64,000 nucleotides of DNA from Lentilactobacillus raoultii (GCF_900411375.1 NZ_LS422984.1:212510-276509); one strand, 5' to 3'; positions 47,894 to 58,170 are shown, numbered from the stretch's first letter. The notes: generated by a model from the sequence alone, not told the origin. Numbers and translations: made by a program.

Positions 47894-49675
47894 ATGAAAC
47901 GAACAACGTATGCCGGATTGGTAAACGACGACTTAATTGGTAAAGAAGTTGTCTTAAAAGGCTGGGTCCAAAAACGTCGTGACCTTGGTGGCTTGATTTT
48001 TATTGAATTACGTGATCGTGAAGGAATTGTTCAATTGGTCTTTAGCGAAGAATTTAGCAAAGACGCGTTGGCAGTGGCTGATCGACTTCGTGGTGAATAT
48101 GTCGTTGAAGCTCGAGGAAAAGTAGTGGCGCGTGCGCCAAAAGAAATCAATCCTAAAATGAAGACCGGTAAAATCGAGGTTGACATTAGCGAAGCCAAAA
48201 TTTTAGCAACTTCCAAAACGCCACCGTTTTATATTGAAGACGGCATCAAGGTTTCAGAAGACTTAAAATTAAAGTATCGTTACTTAGATCTTCGTCGGCC
48301 TGAAATGCGCGACAATATTCTGTTGAGAAGTCGCATTATTCAATCAATTCACAGCTTCTTCAATGGTGAAGGGTTTGTAGATATTGAAACGCCTACTTTG
48401 ACTAAGTCAACGCCTGAAGGAGCTCGTGATTATTTGGTACCGTCACGGGTTTACCCAGGATCCTTCTACGCGCTGCCTCAATCGCCACAGCAATTTAAGC
48501 AATTATTAATGGGTGCCGGTTTTGATAAATATTATCAAATTGCTCGTTGCTATCGTGATGAGGATTTACGTGGTGATCGACAACCTGAATTTACCCAAAT
48601 TGATATGGAAATGTCGTTTGCGGATCAAGAAGAAATTATGGATGTCACTGAGGGCCTCATTGCCAAAGTGATGAAGGATGCAATGGGTAAAGATGTGACG
48701 TTACCATTTAAGCGAATGGATTGGGACGAGTCCATGGCACGCTTTGGAACAGATCAGCCAGATGTTCGCTTTGGCATGGAACTAAAAGATTTAACGGACA
48801 TTATGAAAGATGTTGACTTCAAAGTCTTTTCAAATGCTGTCAAAGACGGCGGTCAGGTAAAAGCCATCGCTGTTCCAGGCGGCGCTGACAAATATTCCAG
48901 AAAAGATTTGGATCAATTTGCCAGTTACGTTGAGCGATTTGGTGCAAAGGGTCTTGCCTGGCTAAAGATAACGGATGATAGTTTTAGTGGGCCAATTGCC
49001 AAATTCTTTAAAGATGCTGATTTACGTCAAAAGATGTTGGCAAAGGCTGAAGCCAAGCCGGGAGATTTGTTGCTGTTTGCAGCTGATAATAGCCGGATAG
49101 TGGCTGACACGCTTGCTTATTTGCGAGTTGAAATTGCCAAGGAACAAAATATGATTGATGAATCTAAATTTGCTTTCTTATGGATTGTTAACTGGCCGCT
49201 ATTCCATTGGGATGTTGATTTGAAGCGCTATGTGGCAGCTCATCATCCGTTTACAATGCCAAATGAAGAAGATGTTCATTACTTAATGAACGATGATGAA
49301 GATCCTCATAAAGCTTATGCTCAAAGCTATGACATTATCTTAAATGGGCTTGAGCTTGGCGGGGGTTCCATTCGAATTCATACCCGCCAGCTTCAAGAAA
49401 GAATGTTTAAAGCACTCGGTTTCACTAAGCAACGAGCAGAAGCCCAATTTGGTTACTTCTTAGCAGCTTTGGATTACGGCTTTCCACCTCATGGCGGTCT
49501 TGCAATTGGCTTGGATCGCTTTGTCCGCTTGTTAGCTGATCGTGAGAACATTCGGGATGTGATTGCCTTTCCAAAGAACTCCAAAGCAGTTGAACCACTA
49601 ACCAGTGCACCGTCACCAGTTGCTAACAAACAGTTGGATGATTTAGGAATTTTTGTTGCAGATCAAGATAAATAG
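47894..49675 (+). CDS. aspS: Aspartyl-tRNA synthetase, bacterial type
   Basis: A 593-residue class IIb synthetase. An OB-fold anticodon domain with [22 protein letters not shown] is followed by the catalytic core: [14 protein letters not shown], motif 2 [20 protein letters not shown] near residue 218, the GAD insertion (about 300-410), and motif 3 [10 protein letters not shown] near 536. L31 occupies the position where non-discriminating bacterial AspRS usually has His, which hints at an Asp-specific enzyme; this is weak evidence. It is second in the T-box operon. Confidence 0.97.
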   Translation: MKRTTYAGLVNDDLIGKEVVLKGWVQKRRDLGGLIFIELRDREGIVQLVFSEEFSKDALAVADRLRGEYVVEARGKVVARAPKEINPKMKTGKIEVDISEAKILATSKTPPFYIEDGIKVSEDLKLKYRYLDLRRPEMRDNILLRSRIIQSIHSFFNGEGFVDIETPTLTKSTPEGARDYLVPSRVYPGSFYALPQSPQQFKQLLMGAGFDKYYQIARCYRDEDLRGDRQPEFTQIDMEMSFADQEEIMDVTEGLIAKVMKDAMGKDVTLPFKRMDWDESMARFGTDQPDVRFGMELKDLTDIMKDVDFKVFSNAVKDGGQVKAIAVPGGADKYSRKDLDQFASYVERFGAKGLAWLKITDDSFSGPIAKFFKDADLRQKMLAKAEAKPGDLLLFAADNSRIVADTLAYLRVEIAKEQNMIDESKFAFLWIVNWPLFHWDVDLKRYVAAHHPFTMPNEEDVHYLMNDDEDPHKAYAQSYDIILNGLELGGGSIRIHTRQLQERMFKALGFTKQRAEAQFGYFLAALDYGFPPHGGLAIGLDRFVRLLADRENIRDVIAFPKNSKAVEPLTSAPSPVANKQLDDLGIFVADQDK

Positions 49676-49731
49676 ATTTCTTAATTGAAAAACAAAATCA
49701 GTTGATTTTAAATTTTAATTAAGCAGTCCTC

Positions 49732-49789
49732 AAAGCAGGAACATAGATGGCCGAATGAAATAAATGACCTGATCTGTGGTCCTGCTTTT
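49732..49789 (+). terminator. Terminator after aspS
   Basis: AAAGCAGGA (49732-49740) and TCCTGCTTT (49780-49788) enclose a further ATAGAT/ATCTGT stem, ending in TTTT. Confidence 0.8.
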
Positions 49790-49924
49790 AAGTTGGATTA
49801 AAGATGTCTTTTACCATTTTGTGGTTTTTAAGTATTTGTCATGTTGTTCAATTGCGCTTAGCGTTACAATATTCATTGAATTTGGTTTGCAATTAATATC
49901 TTTACGAGAGGAATTTATCTTATT

Positions 49925-50800
49925 ATGGATGACGTTTCAAAATTAATGCGTCGACATACTTATGTAACTAAAACATCAACTTCATTTATTTATGGGATCT
50001 TGGTCTCAATTGCGGTCAACTTTTTTTGGACCCCTGGTCATATTTATTCATCTGGCATTACAGGACTGGCGCAATTACTAAACACGATTAGTTCACGTGC
50101 TTTCCCAGTCACCATTTCTACCGGTTTAGGATTATTTTTATTGAATATTCCGTTGTTTCTATTGGCTTGGCGGGGAATTGGCAGAGAATTCACGATTTTT
50201 ACGATAATTACAGTTTTTTTGTCCAGTTTTATGATTCAATTATTAAAGCCGGTGCCACTGACGCACGATCCAATTATTTGTGCCATTTTTGGCGGGGCTG
50301 TCAACGGTTTCGGTACCGGAACAGCTTTAAAAAACGGTATTTCAACTGGTGGTTTAGATATTTTAGGCCTGGTCATTCGTGATCGAACGGGTCGGTCAAT
50401 TGGCTCAATCAACATTGCTTTTAACGCCTTAATTGTAGTGGCAGCCGGGTTTGCTTATGGTTGGCCATATGCCTTGTATTCGGTAATTGGGCTTATTGTA
50501 AATGCTAAAGTAATGGATATGACTTACACAAAGCAGCAGCGAATGCAGGTGATGATTATTACCAATCGGCCCAACACGGTGATTGATAGTGTCCAAAATC
50601 ACCTTCGAAGGGGCATTACCATTGTTCATAATGCCGAAGGCGCTTATCGTCATGATGCTAAAACAATCTTATTTACAGTCATTTCCAGATACGAAATGGG
50701 GGAACTTGAGGAAGCTCTCTTGGAGTCTGATCCAAATGCTTTCGCCAGTATTTCGGACTCAGTTAAAATTTTAGGGCGGTTTTATGAGCCAAAGCCGTAG
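49925..50800 (+). CDS. YitT family membrane protein (DUF2179 C-terminus)
   Basis: A 291-residue protein with five or six membrane segments in the first 200 residues (starting near residue 20, VSIAVNFFWTPGHIYSSGITG) and a soluble DUF2179 domain at the end (IITNRPNTVIDSV and YEMGELEEALLESDPNAFASI). The family is widespread in Firmicutes; transport or sensing has been suggested, but the function is unknown. GAGAGGA precedes the ATG by nine bases. It stands alone between the aspS terminator and the teichoic-acid genes. Confidence 0.9.
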   Translation: MDDVSKLMRRHTYVTKTSTSFIYGILVSIAVNFFWTPGHIYSSGITGLAQLLNTISSRAFPVTISTGLGLFLLNIPLFLLAWRGIGREFTIFTIITVFLSSFMIQLLKPVPLTHDPIICAIFGGAVNGFGTGTALKNGISTGGLDILGLVIRDRTGRSIGSINIAFNALIVVAAGFAYGWPYALYSVIGLIVNAKVMDMTYTKQQRMQVMIITNRPNTVIDSVQNHLRRGITIVHNAEGAYRHDAKTILFTVISRYEMGELEEALLESDPNAFASISDSVKILGRFYEPKP

Positions 50801-50893
50801 CATCGCTTTAAATCTAAAGATTTTTTAAGAAAATAATTCTGGAAAAAGTTTGTGTTATAATACTCGAGTGTGTTTATTAAAAACTGAAATACG

Positions 50894-52048
50894 GTGAAGA
50901 AATTGAAAGTCATTTATTTATGGCTGATTCGGTTCTGGTCGCTTCTTAATAGTTGGCATCCCAAAAATAAAGTCATTTATTTAATGAGTTTTGATAATAA
51001 TTTGGACTTTATTAAACGACTGGCAGAGAAAATGCCAACCGGATTCCGATTTATTGTGTTGTATCGGCCGGAAACCGAGGCAGCCGCAACAGAATTGGCC
51101 GCTTTTGGAATTGAGACGTATCAATTTAGGGACGGTTTTAAATTTATTTTTGACTTTGTTCCGTTGTTAATGGGTGCTCGGTTACTTTTTTGTGATAATT
51201 ACTATGCTTTTTTAGGTGGACTGCGTCATCCAAAGAAAATGCAAATTATCCAAATTTGGCACGCTAATGGCGCCATTAAAAAATTTGGGTGGGAAGATCC
51301 CACAACGGCTAAGCGCAGTCAATCAGATAAGAAGCGGTTTCAAGAAGTCTATGATCACTTTGATGATTACATTGTGGCTTCAAAAGCGATGGGCAAAGTC
51401 TTCCAAAATAGTTATCACGAGCCGGCTGATAAAATTCGGCTATTGGGTTATCCCCGATCGGATCAGTACTTGGATAAAAGTTGGCAATCCAGTGCCAGGG
51501 AACGCATTTTTCGCGTCGCACCGGAATTAAAAGCTCATCGGGTAATTTTATATGCGCCGACCTACCGACCCGATAAACAATTTAAGTTGCCTGCCGGATT
51601 GGGAGATGCACTTTCAGCTGACCCCAATGCAATTGTAGTTGTCAAATTACATCCAGTTTTACGAAATAAAGAAATCGCAATGCGTCAAATTGGTAACCCG
51701 CGAATCAAGTTTTATCATGAATTAGCAACCAGCGAATTATTGACAGTTACCGATACGCTGGTGACGGATTACTCTTCGGTTGCCTTTGATTTTACTCTGT
51801 TACCAAATGCCAAGTCATTAATCTTTTTTATGTTTGATTTAAAACAATATCAGTTAGATCCGGGTGTCCAAAATGACTTTCGTGATTGGTTACCGACAAC
51901 ACCGATTATGACAGTTGAAAAATTGAAGCAGGCAATTTTGGCGCAGCAACCAACCGATTTTTCAAGATTTAATCAGTACTGGAATACGTACAATGACGGT
52001 CGGGCAACAAAACGTTGTCTAAAGCGTTACTTGGATTTATTAAACTAA
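50894..52048 (+). CDS. CDP-glycerol glycerophosphotransferase family protein (TagB/TarB-like primase)
   Basis: A 384-residue enzyme of the Glyphos_transf family. QIWHANGAIKKFG (H123) and the C-terminal LVTDYSSVAFDF with a further FYHELATSELLTVTD block are the CDP-glycerol transferase motifs; APTYRPDK lies between. The WHANGAIKKFG form resembles the TagB/TarB primase, which adds the first glycerol phosphate to the lipid-linked disaccharide in wall teichoic acid synthesis. The start is GTG 50894. It lies 74 bases before the permease gene, in one module with the second transferase. Confidence 0.82.
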   Translation: MKKLKVIYLWLIRFWSLLNSWHPKNKVIYLMSFDNNLDFIKRLAEKMPTGFRFIVLYRPETEAAATELAAFGIETYQFRDGFKFIFDFVPLLMGARLLFCDNYYAFLGGLRHPKKMQIIQIWHANGAIKKFGWEDPTTAKRSQSDKKRFQEVYDHFDDYIVASKAMGKVFQNSYHEPADKIRLLGYPRSDQYLDKSWQSSARERIFRVAPELKAHRVILYAPTYRPDKQFKLPAGLGDALSADPNAIVVVKLHPVLRNKEIAMRQIGNPRIKFYHELATSELLTVTDTLVTDYSSVAFDFTLLPNAKSLIFFMFDLKQYQLDPGVQNDFRDWLPTTPIMTVEKLKQAILAQQPTDFSRFNQYWNTYNDGRATKRCLKRYLDLLN

Positions 52049-52122
52049 TATCATTTTTAGAAGTTAATTAAGCCTGAGCTGATTATATTTAACTTTAGCT
52101 CACTGTTAAGGAGTGTCTCGAT

Positions 52123-52932
52123 TTGAAAGAGGTTTACACATTAATTAAAGAACAGTTCCAAAATATCGGGATTGTTTTTCGAATCTCACAATATGAAGAT
52201 AAGGCTGAATACCAAAGTCACTACTTGGGATTGGTTTGGGAATACTTGTACCCGTTAATCCAAATCGGCATTTACTGGTTGGTATTTGGGATTGGTTTAA
52301 AGCATGGGAATTCTACTCACGGTATTGATTATCTACCTTGGATGGTGATTGGGATTACACCTTGGTTCTTTATGAATCGAGCTACCCTTGATGCTTCTAA
52401 AAGTATTTATCAGCGTGTCGGGATGGTTTCAAAAATGAAATTTCCGGTGAGTGTTTTACCAACAATTAAGATTGTCAGTAATCTGAGCTCTTTTTGGACC
52501 ATGTTGGTCTTTTCAATTGTGGTCAGTTTTCTCTACGGAGTTCGACCATCAATTTATTGGGTTCAGTGGATTTATTATTTTATCTGTATGATCGCTTGGA
52601 TGCTGGCATTTGGAATTTTCAACTCAACGATCTCCTTATTGGTTCGCGATTGGCGGATTATGCTCCAATCATTAATGCGAATGTTGTTTTACATGTCTGG
52701 TGTACTGTTTAATTTTGAAACTAATTCATTTCCGGCACCTTTTGTTCACTTACTTCAATTGAATCCGTTCTTTTACGTGGTTTCAGGTTTTCGGGATTCT
52801 ATGCTTGGAACAATGTGGTTTTGGCAGGAGCCGACGTTAAATATTGTTTTCTGGGGAATTGTCCTCTTCTTCTTCTTAGTTGGGTCACACCTGCATTATA
52901 AGTTCCGTTCACGATTTGTTGATTTGATTTAG
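52123..52932 (+). CDS. tagG: ABC-2 type permease, TagG/TarG-like polysaccharide or teichoic acid exporter
   Basis: A 269-residue membrane protein with about six hydrophobic segments. The N-terminal amphipathic region SQYEDKAEYQSHYLGLVWEY is typical of TagG-like permeases, which leads into QIGIYWLVFGIGLKHG. The C-terminal LQLNPFFYVVSGFRDSML is the family signature. It would carry lipid-linked teichoic acid across the membrane with an ATPase partner (TagH), but no ATPase gene is adjacent: both neighbours are glycerophosphotransferases. The start is TTG 52123, after AAGGAGTG. Confidence 0.87.
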   Translation: MKEVYTLIKEQFQNIGIVFRISQYEDKAEYQSHYLGLVWEYLYPLIQIGIYWLVFGIGLKHGNSTHGIDYLPWMVIGITPWFFMNRATLDASKSIYQRVGMVSKMKFPVSVLPTIKIVSNLSSFWTMLVFSIVVSFLYGVRPSIYWVQWIYYFICMIAWMLAFGIFNSTISLLVRDWRIMLQSLMRMLFYMSGVLFNFETNSFPAPFVHLLQLNPFFYVVSGFRDSMLGTMWFWQEPTLNIVFWGIVLFFFLVGSHLHYKFRSRFVDLI

Positions 52933-52950
52933 TTTTGGAGGATGGGCAAT

Positions 52951-54174
52951 TTGAGAAACAAATTGGTGACTTTAATTAAACTAATTGCCCGCTATTTACT
53001 CATCGTGCTCAACGATGGGTTTATTTGTATGCGGGTGAAGAAAAGATTGATTTTGTTTGAGAGTTTTAACGGAAAAGATATCAGTGATAATCCGTTTGCT
53101 ATATACAAACAATTGATTCAAAATGATCCCACCATTAAGCAAAGTTGTTATTTTAGTGTGAAGCCGGCTGTTTATCGGCGATTAGCCCAAACTTTTCCGG
53201 ATGTTCAATTGATTAAGCGGTTTACACCGATTTGGGTTTGGTACAGTGCCCGAGCTTCCTTTTGGGTGATGAATTCTCGAATGCCCAAATGGTGGAAGAA
53301 AAATTCAGGTACCGTTTATATTCAAACTTGGCATGGAACACCGTTAAAAAAATTGGGCGTTGACATTGATAACGTTGAGATTCCTGGCAACCAAACGCAA
53401 CAGTATCATCAGCAATTTATTGATGAAGCTAATCGATGGGATTACCTAATAGCGCCTAATCAATACTCGAAAGATATTTTTAAATCGGCTTTTAAATTTC
53501 ATCATCAATTTTTGGATATTGGTTACCCGAGAAACGATATGTTGTATCAACAAAACAACGCCACTACCATTACGATACTAAAAAAGCAGCTGTTAGGTCG
53601 AGTCCCTTCAAAAGTGGTCATGTACGCCCCAACCTGGCGGGATGACGACTATCAAAAGCAGGGAAGCTATAAATTTGAATTACCGTTTAACTTGAAAGAC
53701 TTTTTTGCAGCTGTGGATGATGAGACAATGCTGATCATTCGGCCCCATTATCTGGTAAAGGATCACATAAACATCACCGGTTTTCAAGATCGTGTGAAAA
53801 TTTGTGCTGATGAAGACATTAATGAATTATACTTAATAACGGATTTGCTCATTACCGATTATTCTTCGGTGATGTTTGACTTTGCCAACTTGAAACGACC
53901 AATGCTCTTCTTTCCCTATGATCTCTCACATTATCGAGATGAATTGCGGGGCTTCTACTTTAATTACCAATCACAAAACTTACCAGGGCCGGTCGTAACC
54001 ACTGCTGATCAATTTTATCAAGCATTGGCGATTTTTAAACAGCAGGGCGAGTTTCCCGATTTTCGGAAAAATTTAGCTGAATTTAACACAAAATTTTGTT
54101 CGTGGGAAACGGGTACTGCTTCTCAAAAAGTAAGTGATTTAATTTTGAATAAGGGAGGAAAAGAATTTGAGTGA
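52951..54174 (+). CDS. CDP-glycerol:glycerophosphate glycerophosphotransferase (TagF-like)
   Basis: A 407-residue transferase. The start TTG 52951 is eight bases after TGGAGGA (52936-52942); an ATG at 52942 lies within that site. The conserved blocks are [13 protein letters not shown] (H128), [17 protein letters not shown], and [18 protein letters not shown]. This is the pattern of TagF/TarF enzymes that polymerise glycerol phosphate from CDP-glycerol. It lacks the large N-terminal extension of the longer polymerases. It overlaps the nfo start by eight bases. Confidence 0.85.
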   Translation: MRNKLVTLIKLIARYLLIVLNDGFICMRVKKRLILFESFNGKDISDNPFAIYKQLIQNDPTIKQSCYFSVKPAVYRRLAQTFPDVQLIKRFTPIWVWYSARASFWVMNSRMPKWWKKNSGTVYIQTWHGTPLKKLGVDIDNVEIPGNQTQQYHQQFIDEANRWDYLIAPNQYSKDIFKSAFKFHHQFLDIGYPRNDMLYQQNNATTITILKKQLLGRVPSKVVMYAPTWRDDDYQKQGSYKFELPFNLKDFFAAVDDETMLIIRPHYLVKDHINITGFQDRVKICADEDINELYLITDLLITDYSSVMFDFANLKRPMLFFPYDLSHYRDELRGFYFNYQSQNLPGPVVTTADQFYQALAIFKQQGEFPDFRKNLAEFNTKFCSWETGTASQKVSDLILNKGGKEFE

Positions 54175-55087
54175 ACAAACTTTTTTAATTGGGTCACATG
54201 TCAGCATGAAGGGAAAAGAAATGTTTTTGGGGTCTGCTAAAGAGGCAGCCGGCTTTAACGAGACGGTCTTTATGGTTTACACCGGGGCACCCCAAAACAC
54301 AGTTCGAAAGCCGATTGAGGACTTAAATGGTGAGGCTGGGCAGGCCTATATGAAAGACCATGGGTTAAAAGAAGTGGTCGTTCATGCCCCCTACATTATT
54401 AATCTTGGCAATACACTGAAACCGCAGAATTTTGCATTTGGTATTCAGTTCCTCCAAGCAGAAATTAAGCGGGCACAGGCAATTGGTGCTAAGCAAATTG
54501 TGCTACATCCGGGAGCCCACGTGGGTGCCGGACCTCAAAAAGCGATTGACCAAATTGCTAAGGGGCTAAATGAAGTCATTCAGCCTGACCAGCAAGTGCA
54601 AATTGCATTGGAAACCATGGCAGGAAAGGGAACAGAAGTTGGGGTTACTTTTGAGCAATTAGCTGAAATTATTGATAAAGTAACGGATAATGACAAACTT
54701 TCCGTTACTTTTGACACCTGTCATACGAATGATGCGGGTTATGATGTCAAAAATGATTTTGACGGTGTCTTAAACCAATTTGATCATATCATTGGACTGG
54801 ACCGACTAAAGGTCATTCACTTAAATGACTCAAAAAATGATCGTGGCAGTCATAAAGACCGTCATCAAATTATTGGGCTTGGGACAATTGGGTTTAAAAC
54901 CTTGAATTATATTGCTCACCATGCTCAATTAACATCTGTCCCTAAAATCATGGAAACGCCGGTTTTAAAGGATCCGGAAAATAAGCGGGTCACCTACAAT
55001 CCGCATGGCTATGAAGTTAAAATGCTGAAAGCCCAGCAATTTAATCCACACATTATTGAAGATATGAAAGCCGGCAAGCCTTATTAA
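54167..55087 (+). CDS. nfo: Endonuclease IV (deoxyribonuclease IV)
   Basis: A 306-residue zinc-dependent AP endonuclease of the xylose-isomerase-like TIM-barrel fold. The N-terminal [36 protein letters not shown] near residue 145, [13 protein letters not shown] near 181 and [16 protein letters not shown] near 222 give the metal ligands. It incises DNA at abasic sites for base-excision repair. The start is TTG 54167, after GGGAGG. It is translationally coupled to the teichoic-acid gene, an unrelated function. Confidence 0.95.
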   Translation: MSEQTFLIGSHVSMKGKEMFLGSAKEAAGFNETVFMVYTGAPQNTVRKPIEDLNGEAGQAYMKDHGLKEVVVHAPYIINLGNTLKPQNFAFGIQFLQAEIKRAQAIGAKQIVLHPGAHVGAGPQKAIDQIAKGLNEVIQPDQQVQIALETMAGKGTEVGVTFEQLAEIIDKVTDNDKLSVTFDTCHTNDAGYDVKNDFDGVLNQFDHIIGLDRLKVIHLNDSKNDRGSHKDRHQIIGLGTIGFKTLNYIAHHAQLTSVPKIMETPVLKDPENKRVTYNPHGYEVKMLKAQQFNPHIIEDMKAGKPY

Positions 55088-55128
55088 CATAGGACCGAAA
55101 TTAAGTCGAAAAATGGGCCGATCACATT

Positions 55129-55187
55129 ATTAAAAACGATCCCAAGATCACTTCCGAGCTTGAAATGATTTTGAGATCGTTTTTAAT
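55129..55187. terminator. Bidirectional terminator between nfo and the PEP-synthase regulator
   Basis: ATTAAAAACGATC and GATCGTTTTTAAT form a perfect 13-bp stem around a 33-base loop. Runs of A and T at the two ends suit both converging genes. Confidence 0.8.
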
Positions 55188-55232
55188 TAATCAGTAATTA
55201 GTCTTTGCCTAATATAAGCACCCCCACAGATC

Positions 55233-55271
55233 GATGCATTACTATGTGAATTAGTTACAAAATAATGCATC
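55233..55271. repeat. Nine-base inverted repeat in the gap before 55296
   Basis: GATGCATTA (55233-55241) and TAATGCATC (55263-55271) are perfect complements with a 21-base spacer. No T run follows on either strand. It is in the 3' region of the reverse-strand gene. I assign no role. Confidence 0.5.
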
Positions 55272-55295
55272 AGTTCATCGAAAGTAAGGTGGAAG

Positions 55296-56117
55296 TTAAT
55301 CTTCAAAAGTCGTGGTATCCAGATTCAAACTTTCTAAAATAATAGTGGCCGTCTCTTCAATCGATTTATTTGCAACGTTAATGGTAAGGCAGCCAATTTT
55401 TTTATAAAGTTTTTTAGCGTAATCTAGTTCGTGCCTGATGTTTTTAGTATCTGAATAGGGGGTATCTGCATTTAAGCCATATGACAGCATTCGCTGTTTA
55501 CGGATACGGCTTAATTTTTCCGGAGTATTCAACAAACCAAAAATACGGTCTTTTTTGACTTCACTCAACTCATCCGGAATGTGTAGGTCAGGGCCAATTG
55601 GTAAATTGGCAACTCGTTGATTTTGATTGGCCAGATAAAGTGAAAGTGGCGTTTTGGATGTTCTTGAGACTCCCAGTAATACAATGTCGGCTCCTAATAA
55701 GCCTTTAGGGTTTTTACCGTCATCATTTTCGACCGCAAATTCAATTGCTGAAATGCGTTCAAAATAGTTTTCGTTTAAATCATGAATCAAGCCAGGGACG
55801 TGGGCAGGCGTTTCACCAGTCACTTTTGAAAAAAGTTCCATTGGTTTTTGAACACAGTCAAAATCGTAAATACCATGTTCTTTACAAAAGTTTGTAACCA
55901 TTTGACTTAGTTCAACACTGACCAGTGTATGGAAAATCATCGCGTGTTTGGTTAAAGCCAAATTTAAAATCCCTTTGAGAATTGATTCCGTTTGAATAAA
56001 AGGAAAACGTCTGATCTCAGCTTTGATATTTGGAAATTGTGAAGCAGTGGTTTGAGCCAATGTCTGCGCCGTTGCACCACTTGAATCAGAAATGATAAAA
56101 ATATTTTGTGTCTTCAT
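55296..56117 (-). CDS. Pyruvate, phosphate dikinase / PEP synthase regulatory protein (DUF299)
   Basis: A 273-residue bifunctional serine/threonine kinase-phosphorylase family protein. The start is ATG 56117 (MKTQNIFIISDSSG), with GGGAG upstream on its strand; a frame extension of 21 codons to 56180 is unlikely. The N-terminal DSSGATAQTL block and the P-loop-like GVSRTSKT (residues 149-156) are the signatures. Such proteins inactivate and reactivate PPDK or PEP synthase by ADP-dependent phosphorylation; the target enzyme is not in this window. It is divergent from rpsU. Confidence 0.92.
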   Translation of the reverse strand: MKTQNIFIISDSSGATAQTLAQTTASQFPNIKAEIRRFPFIQTESILKGILNLALTKHAMIFHTLVSVELSQMVTNFCKEHGIYDFDCVQKPMELFSKVTGETPAHVPGLIHDLNENYFERISAIEFAVENDDGKNPKGLLGADIVLLGVSRTSKTPLSLYLANQNQRVANLPIGPDLHIPDELSEVKKDRIFGLLNTPEKLSRIRKQRMLSYGLNADTPYSDTKNIRHELDYAKKLYKKIGCLTINVANKSIEETATIILESLNLDTTTFED

Positions 56118-56194
56118 AAAGCATGGCTCCCATCGATATAGTTCTGTCTTGATCGTGTTACTATATTTAAATTTTAACATGTTGGTTTAAATCA

Positions 56195-56223
56195 TTGACG
56201 ATATTTCGATTAATATGTATAAT
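56195..56223 (+). promoter_or_regulatory. Promoter of rpsU
   Basis: TTGACG (56195-56200) and a perfect TATAAT (56218-56223) are 17 bases apart, a strong promoter fitting a ribosomal protein gene. The leader is about 75 bases with a weak AAATGT/ACATTT hairpin. Confidence 0.85.
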
Positions 56224-56302
56224 TTAATGCGAACCGTTTTAGTACAAGACAAATGTGTGCTTCTAAACAGTTACATTTAAGCTCGGAGGGAGGGAATTTC
56301 AT

Positions 56303-56494
56303 ATGGCAAAGACAGTCGTTCGTAAAAACGAGTCTCTTGATGATGCTCTTCGACGCTTTAAACGTACAGTTTCTAAAAGCGGTACACTGCAAGAATATCG
56401 TAAACGGGAATTTTATGAAAAACCAAGTGTAAAACGCAAATTAAAGTCCGAAGCAGCACGTAAGCGGAATAATAAAAAGAAACGTCGTTATTAA
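56303..56494 (+). CDS. rpsU: 30S ribosomal protein S21
   Basis: A 63-residue, very basic small-subunit protein. [20 protein letters not shown] at residues 5-24 and [16 protein letters not shown] are the S21 signatures, and the Lys/Arg-rich end is normal. GGAGGGAGGG precedes the ATG. It has its own strong promoter and a terminator, ahead of yqeY, as in many Firmicutes. Confidence 0.98.
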   Translation: MAKTVVRKNESLDDALRRFKRTVSKSGTLQEYRKREFYEKPSVKRKLKSEAARKRNNKKKRRY

Positions 56495-56519
56495 TAATCA
56501 TTAAGAAGACATCCTTTTG

Positions 56520-56559
56520 AAGATCGGAGCTAATGTTTCATTAGTCTCTGGTCTTTTTT
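56520..56559 (+). terminator. Terminator after rpsU
   Basis: AAGATCGGAGCTAATG pairs imperfectly with CATTAGTCTCTGGTCTT, followed by TTTTT; the loop is three to four bases. Confidence 0.8.
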
Positions 56560-56600
56560 AATGTTAAAATTTAGACATACATTGAAAAGAGGGTTAACAG

Positions 56601-57050
56601 ATGAGTGTTTATGATCAGTTGAATTCAGATTTAAAAGATGCTATGAAGGCTCGAGACAAGGTTAGACTAGGCGTGATTCGTGGATTGAAGTCCCAAATCA
56701 TGAATGCTGAAGTGGATAATGGCAATCAAAAGCTGACTGAGGAACAAGTTAGTGCGGTTGTCATGAAAGAAATCAAGCAGCAAAAAGAGTCACTTGAAGA
56801 ATTTCAAAAGGCCAACCGGGACGACTTGGCAAAGGACCAGGCAGCCAAATTGAAGATTGCTGAAGAATACGCACCTAAGCAGCTGTCTGAAGACGAGGTT
56901 GAAAAGTTGGTTAACGAAACGATTGCTCAATTACACGCTGAGTCAATGGCGGACTTTGGCAAAGTAATGGGTGCAATTATGCCTAAAGTAAAGGGTAAAG
57001 CTGATGGCAGTGTCATTAATAAATTAGTTAAGAAACAACTCCAAAGTTAA
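56601..57050 (+). CDS. yqeY: GatB/YqeY domain protein
   Basis: A 149-residue helical protein. KDAMKARDKVRLGVIRGLKS at residues 12-31 and the YAPKQLSEDEVEKLV block are diagnostic of YqeY, which resembles the tRNA-binding tail domain of GatB. It may bind tRNA, but the biological role is unclear. AAAGAGGG precedes the ATG. It stands after the rpsU terminator in the usual rpsU-yqeY-phoH order. Confidence 0.94.
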   Translation: MSVYDQLNSDLKDAMKARDKVRLGVIRGLKSQIMNAEVDNGNQKLTEEQVSAVVMKEIKQQKESLEEFQKANRDDLAKDQAAKLKIAEEYAPKQLSEDEVEKLVNETIAQLHAESMADFGKVMGAIMPKVKGKADGSVINKLVKKQLQS

Positions 57051-57204
57051 GCTGTTTTGACGCTGTTAATCAGGTTTTAAGCAAGATAGTCGACAAACTA
57101 ATTGGAAATGTTTCAAATATGTTTAACAATTGGTTAATCACTTTAGTAAGCCGTTATTTTGTGATAGTATCTGGTTAATATCATATTAAAAAGGAGCTAA
57201 TTAT

Positions 57205-58170
57205 TTGGCTGAAACTCAACAGATTACAAAAGAATTTATCGTATCTGATCCTAATCAGCTGTTACAAATTGTTGGTACTCAAAATGAGTTTATGACAATT
57301 CTTGAAGAGGGAATGGGCGTCTCAATTAATGTTTTTGGCAATTCACTGCGGGTTAGCGGTGATGAAGCACTTGTCGGAACAACGTTGAATATTTTGGACA
57401 ATATTTTGACGCTCGTTCAAAAGGGAATTAACATTAACAGCAGTGATTTTATCAGTGCGATTAACATGTCTCAAAATGGCACCTTAGACTATTTTCAAGA
57501 CCTGTACAATCAGGTTTTAATTAAGGATGCCAAAGGAAAGGCTGTCCGGGTTAAGACATTTGGTCAGCGGCAATATGTTCAGGCAATCCGTCATCATGAC
57601 GTTGTTTTTGGCATTGGCCCAGCTGGGACGGGAAAAACTTATTTAGCCGTTGTCATGGCGATTGCGGCGTTAAAGAAGGGAACTGTTGACAAGATTGTTC
57701 TAACCAGACCAGCCGTGGAAGCTGGAGAAAGTCTGGGCTTTCTACCAGGCGATCTAAAAGAAAAGGTGGATCCTTATCTGCGGCCAATTTATGATGCGTT
57801 ACATGCGATTCTGGGTGCCGAACATACTGAGCGGCTAATGGACCGTGGCGTTATTGAAATTGCACCGTTAGCGTATATGAGAGGCCGGACGCTTGATAAT
57901 GCGTTTGTAATTCTGGATGAAGCTCAAAATACAACTAATATGCAGATGAAGATGTTCTTGACCCGTTTAGGATTTGGCTCCAAGATGATTGTGAATGGTG
58001 ATATTTCACAAATCGATTTACCCAAACATGCCGCTAGTGGGCTAGTAACTGCCCAGTCAATTTTGAAAAAAATTGATCAAATTGAGTTTGTCACCTTTAG
58101 TGCTAAGGATGTTGTGCGACATCCCGTAGTTGCTAAAATTATCACCGCATATGAAGAAAATGGTCAATAA
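57205..58170 (+). CDS. phoH: PhoH family ATPase
   Basis: A 321-residue P-loop ATPase with a KH-like N-terminal part. Walker A is GPAGTGKT (residues 138-145), Walker B FVILDEAQN near 234, and LTRPAVEAGESLGFLPGDL is the family signature. PhoH/YbeZ is associated with YbeY in RNA processing and ribosome quality control; its gene lies 27 bases before ybeY here. The start is TTG 57205, after AAGGAG. Confidence 0.95.
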   Translation: MAETQQITKEFIVSDPNQLLQIVGTQNEFMTILEEGMGVSINVFGNSLRVSGDEALVGTTLNILDNILTLVQKGININSSDFISAINMSQNGTLDYFQDLYNQVLIKDAKGKAVRVKTFGQRQYVQAIRHHDVVFGIGPAGTGKTYLAVVMAIAALKKGTVDKIVLTRPAVEAGESLGFLPGDLKEKVDPYLRPIYDALHAILGAEHTERLMDRGVIEIAPLAYMRGRTLDNAFVILDEAQNTTNMQMKMFLTRLGFGSKMIVNGDISQIDLPKHAASGLVTAQSILKKIDQIEFVTFSAKDVVRHPVVAKIITAYEENGQ

